Positions 1 to 9,758 are shown, counted from the stretch's first letter. The stretch is DNA of 64,000 nucleotides from Gammaproteobacteria bacterium (GCA_041395445.1 JAWLAO010000001.1:656501-720500), one strand, 5' to 3'. Made by a program: numbers and translations. The notes: generated from the letters alone by a model not told the origin.

Positions 1-1016
1 ATTGTTTTGGCACAATTCGGTTTATGTAATTTTTTTGAGGCTTCAGACATTTGCTTTCTTAATTCAACATTTTCTACCAAATCTTTGATAGTGGAACTGA
101 GCTTTTCTTCGGAGTCCGACTCCTGCCAGATATAAGCTGCACCGCTATCAACCACATGCTTTGCATTTGAAGTTTGATGATCATCAACAGCATAAGGATA
201 TGGAACAAAAATCGCCGGTAAACCAACCGCGTTGATTTCAGCAATTGTTAATGCTCCTGCTCTGGCAATAATAAAATCCGCCCAACTGTAAGTTGCTGCC
301 ATATCATCAATAAATTCAACAACCTCGACCTCATCAGCTGATTGATAGTTTTCCTGAGTCATAGATTGATTATTTTTACCGCACTGGTGTTTGACTAATA
401 TTTTTCCTGATTGAATCAAATCCTTTAATAAATCCGGAATTCGTGTATTTAAACTTTTTGCACCCAATGATCCACCAATAATTAAAACTCTTACTTTATC
501 GTCGGAATTCTCTGTTTTTTTGCTATCTTCAATATCTTGTCTGACCGGATTTCCAACCCAAGTTGAGTTGTATAAACCATTCAAATTGAATCCTGTTAAT
601 ACTTTTCTGGCCCAACGGGAAAGATATTTATTCGTCATTCCGAATTTGCTGTTTTGCTCATGGACAATCATTGGAATTCTTTTCAAACGAGCAGCTAATC
701 CACCAGGACCGGCAACATATCCACCCATACTGACAACCAAAGAAACCTTTTCATTCTTAAGAAATTTTCCTGCACTTCTTGTCGCGCCAAATAGTTTAAA
801 AGGCATTGTCAACAAACCTTTCAGACCCTTTCCACGCAATCCTTTGATTGTTAAAAGATGAATGGCAATTCCGTGTTTTTTTACTATTTCTTCCTCCATG
901 CCACCAACTGCGCCCAACCAAACAATTTCCACATTTTGTTTCATTAGTTCTTTAGCCACTGCAATTCCTGGAAAAATATGCCCGCCGGTGCCGCCTGCCA
1001 TTATTGCAACTTTCAT
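1..1016 (-). CDS. murG: MurG, lipid II-forming GlcNAc transferase (3' end cut by window edge)
   Basis: Transfers GlcNAc from UDP-GlcNAc to lipid I to make lipid II at the inner face of the cytoplasmic membrane. Reading the minus strand from the ATG at 1016 gives MKVAIMAGGTGGHIFPG, the glycine-rich N-terminal loop typical of MurG, and further on SMGGYVAGPGG, HEQN and GGSLGAKSLN, all family signatures. The frame stays open to base 1, so about 338 residues are present and the C-terminus lies outside the window. The start overlaps the ftsW stop as ATGA, implying translational coupling in the dcw operon. Identification is firm. Confidence 0.96.
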   Translation of the reverse strand, partial: MKVAIMAGGTGGHIFPGIAVAKELMKQNVEIVWLGAVGGMEEEIVKKHGIAIHLLTIKGLRGKGLKGLLTMPFKLFGATRSAGKFLKNEKVSLVVSMGGYVAGPGGLAARLKRIPMIVHEQNSKFGMTNKYLSRWARKVLTGFNLNGLYNSTWVGNPVRQDIEDSKKTENSDDKVRVLIIGGSLGAKSLNTRIPDLLKDLIQSGKILVKHQCGKNNQSMTQENYQSADEVEVVEFIDDMAATYSWADFIIARAGALTIAEINAVGLPAIFVPYPYAVDDHQTSNAKHVVDSGAAYIWQESDSEEKLSSTIKDLVENVELRKQMSEASKKLHKPNCAKT

Positions 1017-2206
1017 GATGACACCTCTGCTGATTTTTTCTTGATTGCTTTTACAAAATGGACTCGGTTTTCGTACGACACACGCATCACTAATGCAATT
1101 GCCAGAATATTCATCATGATTGCCGAACCACCCGAACTGATAAACGGCAAGGTTAAACCTTTAGTAGGCAACAATCCGAGATTCACTCCCATGCTTAAAA
1201 AAGTTTGTAGTGATAACCAAACTGCGATTCCGGCACAGGCATAGGATGAAAATTCTTTTCCAAGACTCAGTGCCACTTTGGAAATCGAAAAGATTCTGAA
1301 AATTAATAGTAGGTATATAACTATCAATGCTATTACTCCGACAAATCCCATCTCTTCAGCAAAAACCGAAAATACAAAATCGGTATGTGCTTCAGGCAAA
1401 TAGAATAATTTTTGTACACTTCCACCGACACCAATACCGGTGAGTTTTCCGCTTCCGATAGCTATTAATGCCTGAACCAACTGAAAACCGCCACCGAACG
1501 GATCGCTCCAGGGGTTTTGAAAACTAATCAATCTTTGAATTCGATAAGGCTCTGCATAAGCCAGAAATGCCATCATTGAGGCTGCAAACACTGCCAGAAT
1601 TAACAAGTCTCTAAATCTGGCTCCGGCAATGAAAACCATGAACAATGTAATTGTTAACAACAAAACAGCCGATCCAAAGTCAGGTTGCATGAGTAAAAGA
1701 ACAGCTAATAACCCCGACAACATCAATGGTTTCACAACACCTATAAATTTATGTTGTAAACCAACTTTATGACGAACAACATATCCCGCCAAATAAACAA
1801 TCATTGCTAGTTTAACCGCTTCAACAACTTGGAATCTTGAAATACCCAAGTTCAACCAGCGTCTGGCTCCACCGACTTTGACTCCCAAGCCCGGAACAAC
1901 CACCAAAATCAGTAGTAATAGCGAAATAATTATCAAAACCTTACTCAATTTTTGCATCCATTCCATTTTCATTGAAAGCACAATAAAACTGAGAAAAATT
2001 CCAAGTCCAATAAATACGATGTGTCTCTTCAAATAATAAAAAGCATCTCCATTGGAATTTTCAGCAATAGCAAATGACGAGGATGCCACCATAATAATTC
2101 CGAGCGAAATCAAACACCCCAAGGAAAATAGCAGCCAAAAATCATAACCAACGGAAAAAACTCCGGTGACTGATTTTTTGTTCGCTTGTATTGCTGTTGC
2201 TTTCAT
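1013..2206 (-). CDS. ftsW: FtsW, SEDS-family septal peptidoglycan polymerase
   Basis: A 397-residue polytopic membrane protein of the SEDS family, which polymerises lipid II at the septum with its partner FtsI. The long succession of hydrophobic helices, the block NPWSDPFGGGFQLVQALIAIG (residues about 230-250) and the C-terminal LPTKGLTLPFISSGGSA are diagnostic of FtsW. It lies directly against mraY (the mraY stop begins at 2207), where murD would normally sit, and its stop overlaps the murG start. FtsW is preferred over RodA because of the dcw context and the partner ftsI four genes upstream. Confidence 0.96.
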   Translation of the reverse strand: MKATAIQANKKSVTGVFSVGYDFWLLFSLGCLISLGIIMVASSSFAIAENSNGDAFYYLKRHIVFIGLGIFLSFIVLSMKMEWMQKLSKVLIIISLLLLILVVVPGLGVKVGGARRWLNLGISRFQVVEAVKLAMIVYLAGYVVRHKVGLQHKFIGVVKPLMLSGLLAVLLLMQPDFGSAVLLLTITLFMVFIAGARFRDLLILAVFAASMMAFLAYAEPYRIQRLISFQNPWSDPFGGGFQLVQALIAIGSGKLTGIGVGGSVQKLFYLPEAHTDFVFSVFAEEMGFVGVIALIVIYLLLIFRIFSISKVALSLGKEFSSYACAGIAVWLSLQTFLSMGVNLGLLPTKGLTLPFISSGGSAIMMNILAIALVMRVSYENRVHFVKAIKKKSAEVSS

Positions 2207-3289
2207 TTATCTAATTTTTAATGTTGCTAAACCAACTAAAACCATAATTAATGCCAAAATCCAAAATCTCACCACCACTTTTGCCTCAGGCCAGCCTTTC
2301 AACTCAAAGTGATGGTGAATAGGTGCCATTTTAAAAATTCTTTTCTTACGAAGTTTGTAAGAGCCAACTTGTAGAATCACCGAAACTGTTTCCATTACAA
2401 ACACGCCACACATAATAAAAAACACCAGTTCCTGACGAGTAATAATTGCCACAATTCCAAGCGCCGCTCCCAGTGACAAAGCCCCGACATCACCCATAAA
2501 CATCTCTGCCGGATAGGTGTTAAACCAAAGAAACCCCAATCCTGATCCAACAATTGCCGCACAAAATACAGACACTTCTCCGCTATTTTTAATGAACGGA
2601 ATATACAAATACTCAGAAAAAACTGCATGTCCGGATAGGTAAGCAATTACTCCTAATGCAGCCGCAACCAGAACCACCGGCATGATTGCTAAACCGTCCA
2701 ATCCATCCGTTAAATTCACCGCATTGGATGAACCTACCATGACAAAATATCCCAAAGGAATTACCAGCCATCCCAAAGACCAATCCAAATCTTTCACAAA
2801 CGGAATCACCATTTGAGTTTTTAAACTCGCATCGCCGAAGTAAAACAAATACAGAACCGCACTGATTCCAAATAGCGATTGTAAAAAGTATTTCCATGTG
2901 GCTGACAAACCGGCAGAATTTTTCAAAACCAGTTTTCGATAATCATCCAGCCAGCCAATCAATCCAAAACCAAACAACACATACATACAAACCCAAACAT
3001 AATTGATGGATAAATTGGCCCAAAGCAAACATGAAAGCAATACAGCAAAAATAATCAACCCACCACCCATTGTTGGTGTGCCTTGTTTGGAATAATGCGA
3101 CTCTGGACCAAGTTTTCTAACTTGTTGTCCAATTTGCTTCATTTGTAATTTTCTAATAAACGCAGGACCCAGAAACAAACTGAGAATTAGTGCAGTCAAA
3201 GCGGCCGCGATTGCTCTGAATGTTTGATAGGAGAACAAATTCAACCAATTCAAATCACCTTGAAAATATTCAGCAATCCAATGAATCAT
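2207..3289 (-). CDS. mraY: MraY, phospho-MurNAc-pentapeptide translocase
   Basis: Transfers phospho-MurNAc-pentapeptide from the UDP-linked precursor to undecaprenyl phosphate, giving lipid I. The 360-residue, about ten-helix protein has the family's usual length. It shows GTPTMGGG near residue 70, the catalytic-region motif NAVNLTDGLDGLA near residue 190 and the histidine motif APIHHHFELKGW near residue 325. The ATG overlaps the murF stop by four bases (ATGA). The next gene is ftsW rather than murD. Confidence 0.97.
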   Translation of the reverse strand: MIHWIAEYFQGDLNWLNLFSYQTFRAIAAALTALILSLFLGPAFIRKLQMKQIGQQVRKLGPESHYSKQGTPTMGGGLIIFAVLLSCLLWANLSINYVWVCMYVLFGFGLIGWLDDYRKLVLKNSAGLSATWKYFLQSLFGISAVLYLFYFGDASLKTQMVIPFVKDLDWSLGWLVIPLGYFVMVGSSNAVNLTDGLDGLAIMPVVLVAAALGVIAYLSGHAVFSEYLYIPFIKNSGEVSVFCAAIVGSGLGFLWFNTYPAEMFMGDVGALSLGAALGIVAIITRQELVFFIMCGVFVMETVSVILQVGSYKLRKKRIFKMAPIHHHFELKGWPEAKVVVRFWILALIMVLVGLATLKIR

Positions 3290-4626
3290 GCGACATCCTC
3301 CATACTTTTTAAATTGTCAATAACGGTTTCCAACCGCATACTTCTGGAGCCTTTAACCAGCACAGTTCCGACACTTTGCCAATGGCTCATCAGAAACTTC
3401 TCCAATTCTGCTTTGCTTGCAAAGTGGAGTGGTTGCTCGGAAAATTCATCCGATGCAAATTTTGAGTCATTCCCGACGGTCAACAACTGGGTCACATGAT
3501 GTTGTTTAGCATAGCTTCCAACCTGACGATGCATTTCCATTGAGTCCTCACCCAACTCAGCCATATCACCAAAGACTAAAGTGGTATTTCCATCATATTG
3601 GCTAAGAACATCTATCGCCGCTTTCACGGATTGCAAATTGGCGTTATAGCAATCATTAATAACCTTATTGCCTTTGATTTCACCAACAAGCTCCAAACGT
3701 CCTTTTGCCGGAACGAATTTTTCCAATCCTTCTTTAATAATTTCCGCGCTGATTCCAAAAGTAAGAACAGCGGCTGTTGCAGCAGCTGCATTCAATTCAT
3801 TATGTTTTCCTGGAATCGGCAAGTGGATATCTTCAATAACTGATTTTCCGATATCAATCGAAAACACATTGTTTTCATGAACCATTCTCACATCCGATTC
3901 TTTTTCAGAGCCAAAGCTAACTACATTGCCTTGCGTGGACTGACTCCACTTTTCAAAGTTTTCATTATCTTTAGGTAAAATTGCATATCCGTTGCTATTC
4001 AATGTGGAAATTATTTTACCCTTCTCAGTAACAATATTCTCCAAACTGCCGAATCGTCCGATATGCGCCGCAGAAGTGCTCGTCAAGACACCGGTATGAA
4101 TATCAACCAGTGAAACCAGCCATTCTATATCACCCAATTTCGCTGCGCCCATTTCTATCACTGCAAATTCATCAGCCGATGATAATTTGCATAAAGTTAA
4201 CGGCACTCCGATTTCGTTATTAAAATTCCCCTCAGTTGCCACACACTGATGTTGTAATGACAGAATGGAATGAATCATGTTTTTAACAGTGGTTTTACCA
4301 TTCGAGCCTGTAATCGCAATGATTTTGGTTTTACATTGTTTTGCCCAGTATTTTGCAATTGTTGAAAGGCACTCTAAGGTGTTTTCACAAACAAGCTGAG
4401 ATGCAACATTATCCTGAGCATGACTGACTAATACAGCAACCGCACCTTTTTTTAATGCTTGTGGACAATAGTCCTCACCCCTGAAGTTTGGACCTGAAAG
4501 AGCAACAAACAACTTCCCTTTGCAGTCTTCTCTGGAGTCTGTACTAATTCCGCGAAACTGTGTTGCCTTGCCGATTAACGTAGCACCGGTTAATGTTGCA
4601 ACTTGGTGAAGGTTCATGTTAATCAT
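3286..4626 (-). CDS. murF: MurF, UDP-MurNAc-tripeptide:D-Ala-D-Ala ligase
   Basis: Adds D-alanyl-D-alanine to UDP-MurNAc-tripeptide in the cytoplasm with ATP. The Mur-ligase P-loop ITGSNGKTTVKNM and the downstream Mur signature FNNEIGVPLTL are present, with the C-terminal domain containing NDCYNANLQS and FGDMAELG. The ATG at 4626 is chosen because it overlaps the murE stop (ATGA) and is preceded by GGAGAGG with a 5-base spacer (4632-4638). A GTG at 4632 would start inside that ribosome site, and an ATG at 4617 is a weaker alternative. The product is about 446 residues. Confidence 0.96.
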   Translation of the reverse strand: MINMNLHQVATLTGATLIGKATQFRGISTDSREDCKGKLFVALSGPNFRGEDYCPQALKKGAVAVLVSHAQDNVASQLVCENTLECLSTIAKYWAKQCKTKIIAITGSNGKTTVKNMIHSILSLQHQCVATEGNFNNEIGVPLTLCKLSSADEFAVIEMGAAKLGDIEWLVSLVDIHTGVLTSTSAAHIGRFGSLENIVTEKGKIISTLNSNGYAILPKDNENFEKWSQSTQGNVVSFGSEKESDVRMVHENNVFSIDIGKSVIEDIHLPIPGKHNELNAAAATAAVLTFGISAEIIKEGLEKFVPAKGRLELVGEIKGNKVINDCYNANLQSVKAAIDVLSQYDGNTTLVFGDMAELGEDSMEMHRQVGSYAKQHHVTQLLTVGNDSKFASDEFSEQPLHFASKAELEKFLMSHWQSVGTVLVKGSRSMRLETVIDNLKSMEDVA

Positions 4627-6134
4627 GCACACCTCTCCTGATGTTCCAGCAAAATTTGCTTCGCTACACTTCTGTCGTCAAAGACAAATCTCTGTCCATT
4701 AACAATTTGATAAGCCTCATGACCTTTCCCGGCAATCAATATCAAATCATCGGCATTTGCATTTGTAATCACATGAGCAATTGCATCCCTTCTTGAATGA
4801 ATGACTTTAGGTTGAGTTTCCATACCCATCAAAATATCTTGTACAATTTGCTCAGGATCTTCGAAACGAGGATTATCATCAGTGATAATCACTTTATCAG
4901 CATATTGTTCAGCGATATGCCCCATTTGCGGACGTTTTCCCTTATCACGATTACCACCACATCCAAAAACACACCATATTTTACGGGCATTATGTTGTTT
5001 TAATGCTTTGAGTACTTGTTCAAGCGCATCGGGGGTATGTGCATAATCAACGATTATTAATGGATCACTTTGGGTTTCAGAATGACTGATAATGCAATTC
5101 ATTCTTCCCGGTACCGGTTGAAGTTGTGGAATGGCATTGCAAATTTCTTCAAAATCAAATCCTTGACCCAACAAAACTGTTGCAACAAGCAAGATATTCT
5201 CTACATTGAACAATCCTAAAAGTGACGTATGAATTTCTCTGTTTTCACCATTAAAGCCAATATTGAAGTCCATGCCTTTTGCGGTCAGATTAACTTTTGA
5301 AGCTACAACATCGGATTCTTCATTATTCAACCCAAAACTGAAAACTTTAGAACTAGCGCTATCGTTTTTAAAATCAATTAACCAACGACTACCATAATAG
5401 TCATCAGCATTAACAACTTTGCAGTGCGAATTGTAATTTGTGAAAAGTTGCTTTTTAACACCTGCATATTCTTCAATTGTTTTATGAAAATCCAAATGAT
5501 CGCGACTCAGATTGGTAAATGCTACGCAATCAAAATCAAGCGTGTTCACCCGACCCTGATGAATTCCGTGTGACGAAACTTCTAAACCGACGTGAGTGAT
5601 GCCCTCTGATACAAATCCCGCCAATATTTTATGCAAATCCAAAGCCGATGGAGTTGTGTTAGGCTGGTCATGCATTTGTTGCAAGTTTCCATAGCCTAAA
5701 GTTCCAATATAACCACCTTTGATTCCAAACTGACTCCACATTTGTAACAGCATCCAAGCCGAGGAGGTTTTACCATTGGTTCCGGTAATTCCAACAATTT
5801 TCATTTTTTCAGCCGGATTTCCATAAAACTTGGATGACAATTCTCCTAGTCTTTGCGACAAATTCTCTATTTCGTAAACATCTATTCTCAAGGGTTGACG
5901 TCGCGATTTAGGCTTCACTTTTTCATTGTCTTTCTTCTCTGAAAAAATCACACAAGCCCCGGCACGTTGCGCCTGATAGGCAAAATCAATTCCATGATGG
6001 CTATCACCTGAAAGCGCAATGAACGCATGACCTTGCTCCACTTTTCTGCTGTCCAGTGACAAATCCACTACATCAAAATCATCACCAATGAGGTCCATTT
6101 CCATCCAGCTCAAAATTTCACTTAACTTAACCAT
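4623..6134 (-). CDS. murE: MurE, UDP-MurNAc-L-Ala-D-Glu:meso-diaminopimelate ligase
   Basis: Adds the third amino acid of the peptidoglycan stem. The P-loop VGITGTNGKTSSAW lies near residue 105, and TDDNPRFEDP near residue 400 is the DNPR signature of meso-diaminopimelate-adding enzymes, as expected for a Gram-negative. The frame opens further upstream at 6170, but the start is set at 6134: AGGAGG sits 6 bases before that ATG, and MVKLSEIL matches a normal Mur N-terminus. It overlaps the end of ftsI by 8 bases. The 503-residue length is typical. Confidence 0.96.
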   Translation of the reverse strand: MVKLSEILSWMEMDLIGDDFDVVDLSLDSRKVEQGHAFIALSGDSHHGIDFAYQAQRAGACVIFSEKKDNEKVKPKSRRQPLRIDVYEIENLSQRLGELSSKFYGNPAEKMKIVGITGTNGKTSSAWMLLQMWSQFGIKGGYIGTLGYGNLQQMHDQPNTTPSALDLHKILAGFVSEGITHVGLEVSSHGIHQGRVNTLDFDCVAFTNLSRDHLDFHKTIEEYAGVKKQLFTNYNSHCKVVNADDYYGSRWLIDFKNDSASSKVFSFGLNNEESDVVASKVNLTAKGMDFNIGFNGENREIHTSLLGLFNVENILLVATVLLGQGFDFEEICNAIPQLQPVPGRMNCIISHSETQSDPLIIVDYAHTPDALEQVLKALKQHNARKIWCVFGCGGNRDKGKRPQMGHIAEQYADKVIITDDNPRFEDPEQIVQDILMGMETQPKVIHSRRDAIAHVITNANADDLILIAGKGHEAYQIVNGQRFVFDDRSVAKQILLEHQERCA

Positions 6135-7860
6135 TAGCAACCTCCTTTGCTTTGAAATTCTGCGTTTCATTTTCCAAATCCGGTGAAATGTTCAGAATTC
6201 TCAAACTATCCTGCATGATGGTTTTGAAAACAGGAGCAGCTACCGCGCCTCCACCGTATTCATCACCTTTCGGATCAACAATACTGATAGCAACAATCAA
6301 TCTTGGCTCTTTTGCCGGTGCATAACCAACAAAACTGGCAATATACTTGTTTGAATACCCACCTTTCTCTGCCATGATTGCAGTTCCAGTTTTACCGGCA
6401 ACCGAATAGCCTTCAATTCGTGCTTTTTTTCCTGTATTTTGTTCGGTCACCACGTTTTCTAACATCAAACTCACACGTCGTGCAATATCTGGATCAATAA
6501 TCGCTTTATCTTGCTTGATATTTCCTTTCAGATAAGTTGGTGAACGCCAGCGACCTTTATTTGCAATTGCTGCATAAGCGGTAGCCAATTGTAAAGTTGT
6601 CACTTGCAAACCATAGCCAAAAGAAATGTTTGCATGACGGGAATTACTCCATTGGTTATAGTGCTCAATATTTCCGATGGACTCTCCGACAATACCACTG
6701 TTGGTACTTGAGCCAAAACCAAATAGTTTAAATGTGTTCCATAAATGTTCTTTTTCTAAACTCAAAGCAATTTTGGCGGTACCGATATTACTGGATTTAC
6801 CCAAAACAGTTTCCATATCTATCTCACCATAATTTCTGGCATCGCTAAATTCGTAACCATCAACCTCAAATGGAGTGGTATCAATCATGCTGTCTTCATC
6901 AAACTTGCCGCTCAAAAGTGCCGCAACCATTGTGAAAGGTTTAATCACCGAACCCGGCTCATACATATCGTGCAAAGCACGATTTCTCATTCCTGCAATG
7001 GATTCACCGGATATATTATTGGGGTTGTATGAAGGCTGGCTTGCCATTGCTAGTATTTCACCGGTCATTGCGTCCATTACAATCGCCGCCCCTTTTTCAG
7101 CTTTTCTGGAATGAACGGCGGTTTTCAAAGCCTTATATGCTACATATTGCAATCTTCTGTCTATGCTTAAATACAAATCTTCACCGGCTTGTGCCTCTGT
7201 GATTTCTTTCACGTCACGAATCACATTACCCTTTCTGTCTTGCATAACCTGTTTACGGCCGGATGTTCCAGACAATTGTTTATCATAAGTATTTTCAATG
7301 CCTTCTTTGCCCACATCATTGGCATCGGTAAAACCAATCAGCTGAGGCATGATTTCATAAGTCGGATAATATCTTTTAAATTCTTGTCTGAACTCAACAC
7401 CATTGATATTTAATGCTTTGACCGAATCAGCCATATAAGGTGGAATACGGCGTTTGATATAGATAAATTTTTTGTCTTGTTTATTAACCACCAATTCATT
7501 CAGCTTTTCTTCATCCAAAGACAAAACTTCTGCCAACTGACCCAATCTGGAAATTTGGTTAATCAATTTTGAAGGATCAACACCAACTGAAACCATTGGT
7601 GTGCTGATAGCTAAGGGCTCTCCATTTCTGTCGTAAATATTTCCTCGGGGAACAGGCAAACTCACTTCTCTGATTTGCCTCATATCTCCCTGCTCAGTAT
7701 AAAACTCCGTTCCCATGACCTGAATTGAGAAAGCTCTGACTGCAACAACACCAAAACACAATAACAAAAACATAGTGACAACAGACATGCGCATTTTAAT
7801 ATTTGGCATATCTCCTGAAATCTCTTTCGTTTTTGTATTGTTGTGTTTAACCTTTTTCAT
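6127..7860 (-). CDS. ftsI: FtsI (PBP3), septal peptidoglycan transpeptidase
   Basis: Cross-links septal peptidoglycan; the target of beta-lactams such as aztreonam in other bacteria. The 577-residue protein has one N-terminal membrane helix (about residues 26-48), a PBP dimerisation domain (PVPRGNIYDRNG) and a transpeptidase domain with all three catalytic motifs: S-x-x-K in EPGSVIKPF, S-x-N in GKSSNIGT and KTGT in VAGKTGTA. The start is coupled to ftsL by a TAATG overlap. The N-terminal cytoplasmic tail is lysine-rich. Confidence 0.97.
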   Translation of the reverse strand: MKKVKHNNTKTKEISGDMPNIKMRMSVVTMFLLLCFGVVAVRAFSIQVMGTEFYTEQGDMRQIREVSLPVPRGNIYDRNGEPLAISTPMVSVGVDPSKLINQISRLGQLAEVLSLDEEKLNELVVNKQDKKFIYIKRRIPPYMADSVKALNINGVEFRQEFKRYYPTYEIMPQLIGFTDANDVGKEGIENTYDKQLSGTSGRKQVMQDRKGNVIRDVKEITEAQAGEDLYLSIDRRLQYVAYKALKTAVHSRKAEKGAAIVMDAMTGEILAMASQPSYNPNNISGESIAGMRNRALHDMYEPGSVIKPFTMVAALLSGKFDEDSMIDTTPFEVDGYEFSDARNYGEIDMETVLGKSSNIGTAKIALSLEKEHLWNTFKLFGFGSSTNSGIVGESIGNIEHYNQWSNSRHANISFGYGLQVTTLQLATAYAAIANKGRWRSPTYLKGNIKQDKAIIDPDIARRVSLMLENVVTEQNTGKKARIEGYSVAGKTGTAIMAEKGGYSNKYIASFVGYAPAKEPRLIVAISIVDPKGDEYGGGAVAAPVFKTIMQDSLRILNISPDLENETQNFKAKEVANG

Positions 7861-8132
7861 TATCGCTTGATACTAATAATCTGACTTTGTTCAGGCATCT
7901 GCATACCTAAAAATTGCTTCGCCTTTTTTTCTATATTTGTGTTGTCAACCATTGTCGAATATTCCAGTTGCAAACGTCCCCAATCCGCATTCAACTCATG
8001 TTCCTCATTAATCAACTTTTGTAATTCAACAAACTGATTGCGACTTTTGTGTTGTAAATAAATATAATCGACAACAATACTTAGCAAAGCTAACAACAAC
8101 AGCAAGGTGAATAACAAGCTACCACCTTTCAT
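7860..8132 (-). CDS. ftsL: FtsL, bitopic cell-division protein
   Basis: A 90-residue protein with one N-terminal transmembrane helix (about residues 6-25) followed by a short periplasmic heptad-like region (QLEYSTMVDNTNIEKKAKQF). This is the architecture of FtsL, which links FtsQ/FtsB to FtsWI. Sequence conservation in FtsL is low, so the call rests on size, topology and the invariant place between rsmH and ftsI. It overlaps rsmH by 4 bases and ftsI by 1. Confidence 0.9.
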   Translation of the reverse strand: MKGGSLLFTLLLLLALLSIVVDYIYLQHKSRNQFVELQKLINEEHELNADWGRLQLEYSTMVDNTNIEKKAKQFLGMQMPEQSQIISIKR

Positions 8133-9046
8133 ACTTTTTCAACCACTCGCATAATCGAACTTCGAGCCCGAGGATTGTTTTTCACTTCACTTTCTGAAGG
8201 TTTAACCGGCTTTCCAATTATTTTGATATCCGACTTCCAATCAGGGGCAATTGGCAGTCTTTTGTCAAAAGCCACCGGTTTCATCTTCTCCTTGATAAAA
8301 TTTTTCACAATTCTGTCTTCCAGCGAATGGAAACTAATAACCACCAGCCTTCCGCCACTGCATAATTTCTCAACTGCTTCAGGCAAAACATTTTTAATTT
8401 GCTCGAGCTCACGATTAATATGTATCCGAATGGCCTGAAAGACACGAGTTGCAGGATGTTTGTTTTGTTGTTTTTTATTAACCTGACTGACAATCGAAAC
8501 CAACTCAGCGGTGTTTTCTATCGGTTTTTCATTCTCTCTGTACAAAACAATTTCTTTAGCAATCGCTGTTGCGTTTTTCTCTTCACCGTATCTCCAAAAC
8601 ACTTTGGACATTTCTTTCCAGTCCGCATGATTAAGCCAATCAGCCGCCGATTCACCTTGCGAGTTATCCATCCGCATATCCAAAGGACCATCCTGCATAA
8701 AACTAAAACCACGAGTCGCAACATCAATTTGTGGCGAAGAAATTCCCAGGTCAAACAATATTCCATCAACCCCCGTTTCAAAGTTTTTGTCTATCAATGC
8801 TCCCAGCATTTCAAACGCCCCATATTCAACTACTACCCTTTCATCTTCCTGAGATAATTGCTTCGCAACCAATATTGCCTCAGGGTCACGATCAATAACC
8901 AGTAATTTTCCATTTTCAAGCTTTTGTAAAATTCTGCGACTATGCCCACCACGTCCAAAAGTTGCATCGACATAATTTCCGCCTGCTTTAATATTCAGCG
9001 CATCAACCGCTTCATCCAATAAAACGGTAACGTGTTCACTCTTCAT
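8129..9046 (-). CDS. rsmH: RsmH (MraW), 16S rRNA C1402 N4-methyltransferase
   Basis: S-adenosylmethionine-dependent methylation of C1402 in 16S rRNA. The N-terminus HVTVLLDEAVDALN, the SAM loop DATFGRGGHSRRIL (about residue 28), the DLGISSPQID motif (about residue 100) and the C-terminal VVISFHSLEDRIVK are all hallmark MraW sequences. The 305-residue length is normal. It directly follows mraZ (the mraZ stop is at 9047) and overlaps ftsL. Confidence 0.97.
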   Translation of the reverse strand: MKSEHVTVLLDEAVDALNIKAGGNYVDATFGRGGHSRRILQKLENGKLLVIDRDPEAILVAKQLSQEDERVVVEYGAFEMLGALIDKNFETGVDGILFDLGISSPQIDVATRGFSFMQDGPLDMRMDNSQGESAADWLNHADWKEMSKVFWRYGEEKNATAIAKEIVLYRENEKPIENTAELVSIVSQVNKKQQNKHPATRVFQAIRIHINRELEQIKNVLPEAVEKLCSGGRLVVISFHSLEDRIVKNFIKEKMKPVAFDKRLPIAPDWKSDIKIIGKPVKPSESEVKNNPRARSSIMRVVEKV

Positions 9047-9499
9047 TTAAAGCACTATTTTCTTCATTTCGTCAGTGACTTCATCACCTGACTTGTTAAT
9101 AACCGCTCTGCGAACTTTCATTAATGCATCATCATTCCAGATTTCAAACTTCTTGCCCATACCCAACATGACGACTTTTTTGTCCATTGATGCTTCTTGT
9201 CTCATATTTACCGGCAATTGAAGCCTAAATCCTTTGTCCGGCTCAATATGGAAAGCACTACCGACCAACTTTAATTGCAAATTACGGTGCTCATCATTGA
9301 AACTGCTGAGTGCCATAATTTGATCTTTAAGCTTGTCCCACTCTTCCTCCGGATAAAGCAAAAGTGAAGAAATTTCAAAAGGATTGTAGGTCAGAACCAA
9401 CTTATTATTACAGGCACCGGCAATCAATTCACGGTATCTCACCGGAATTGCTAACCGCCCCTTGGCGTCTAAGTTGACTGCTGTTTCACCAAAAAACAC
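9047..9499 (-). CDS. mraZ: MraZ, transcriptional regulator of the dcw cluster
   Basis: A 150-residue protein with two AbrB-like swapped-hairpin repeats (MFFGETAVNLDAKGRLAIP and the second half around DKGFRLQLP), the MraZ fold. In Escherichia coli MraZ represses its own operon by binding TGGGN repeats, and such repeats occur here just upstream. The start codon is GTG at 9499; the reading MFFGETAVNLDAKGR agrees with known MraZ N-termini. It is the first gene of the cluster. Confidence 0.96.
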   Translation of the reverse strand: MFFGETAVNLDAKGRLAIPVRYRELIAGACNNKLVLTYNPFEISSLLLYPEEEWDKLKDQIMALSSFNDEHRNLQLKLVGSAFHIEPDKGFRLQLPVNMRQEASMDKKVVMLGMGKKFEIWNDDALMKVRRAVINKSGDEVTDEMKKIVL

Positions 9500-9506
9500 T
9501 ATCTAA

Positions 9507-9531
9507 TCCCACAAAATATCACTTTTTCCCA
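9507..9531 (-). promoter_or_regulatory. Candidate MraZ operator: TGGGA boxes upstream of mraZ
   Basis: On the minus strand TGGGA occurs at 9531-9527 and again at 9511-9507, exactly 20 bases apart, with a degenerate copy TGATA midway (9521-9517). This gives three boxes at 10-base pitch, the spacing known for MraZ binding in Escherichia coli. The nearest box ends 7 bases before the mraZ start, so binding could also mask the ribosome site. The sequence is seen directly; function is inferred. Confidence 0.75.
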
Positions 9532-9758
9532 CATAATTGCACTTTATCTCTATTTCAAATACAAGTCAACAACTACTTATTAAAAAAATCTAATGAAATC
9601 AAAGACTTAATTAATGTTAAACTTTAATAATAACTCGTAACTTATTGAATAAAAATAAAATTATTAGGTTTCATTGCGTTTTTACTGCCAAATTAACTCC
9701 AATCACAGTTGTTTTGGATGGAAAAAACCATGTATTCAGTTAAAATGTCGAGGCTGAA

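Noticed and set aside
6135..6170. An upstream start for murE giving 12 extra residues
   Set aside because: AGGAGG lies 6 bases before the ATG at 6134, and the extra residues (basic, within ftsI) are not Mur-like.
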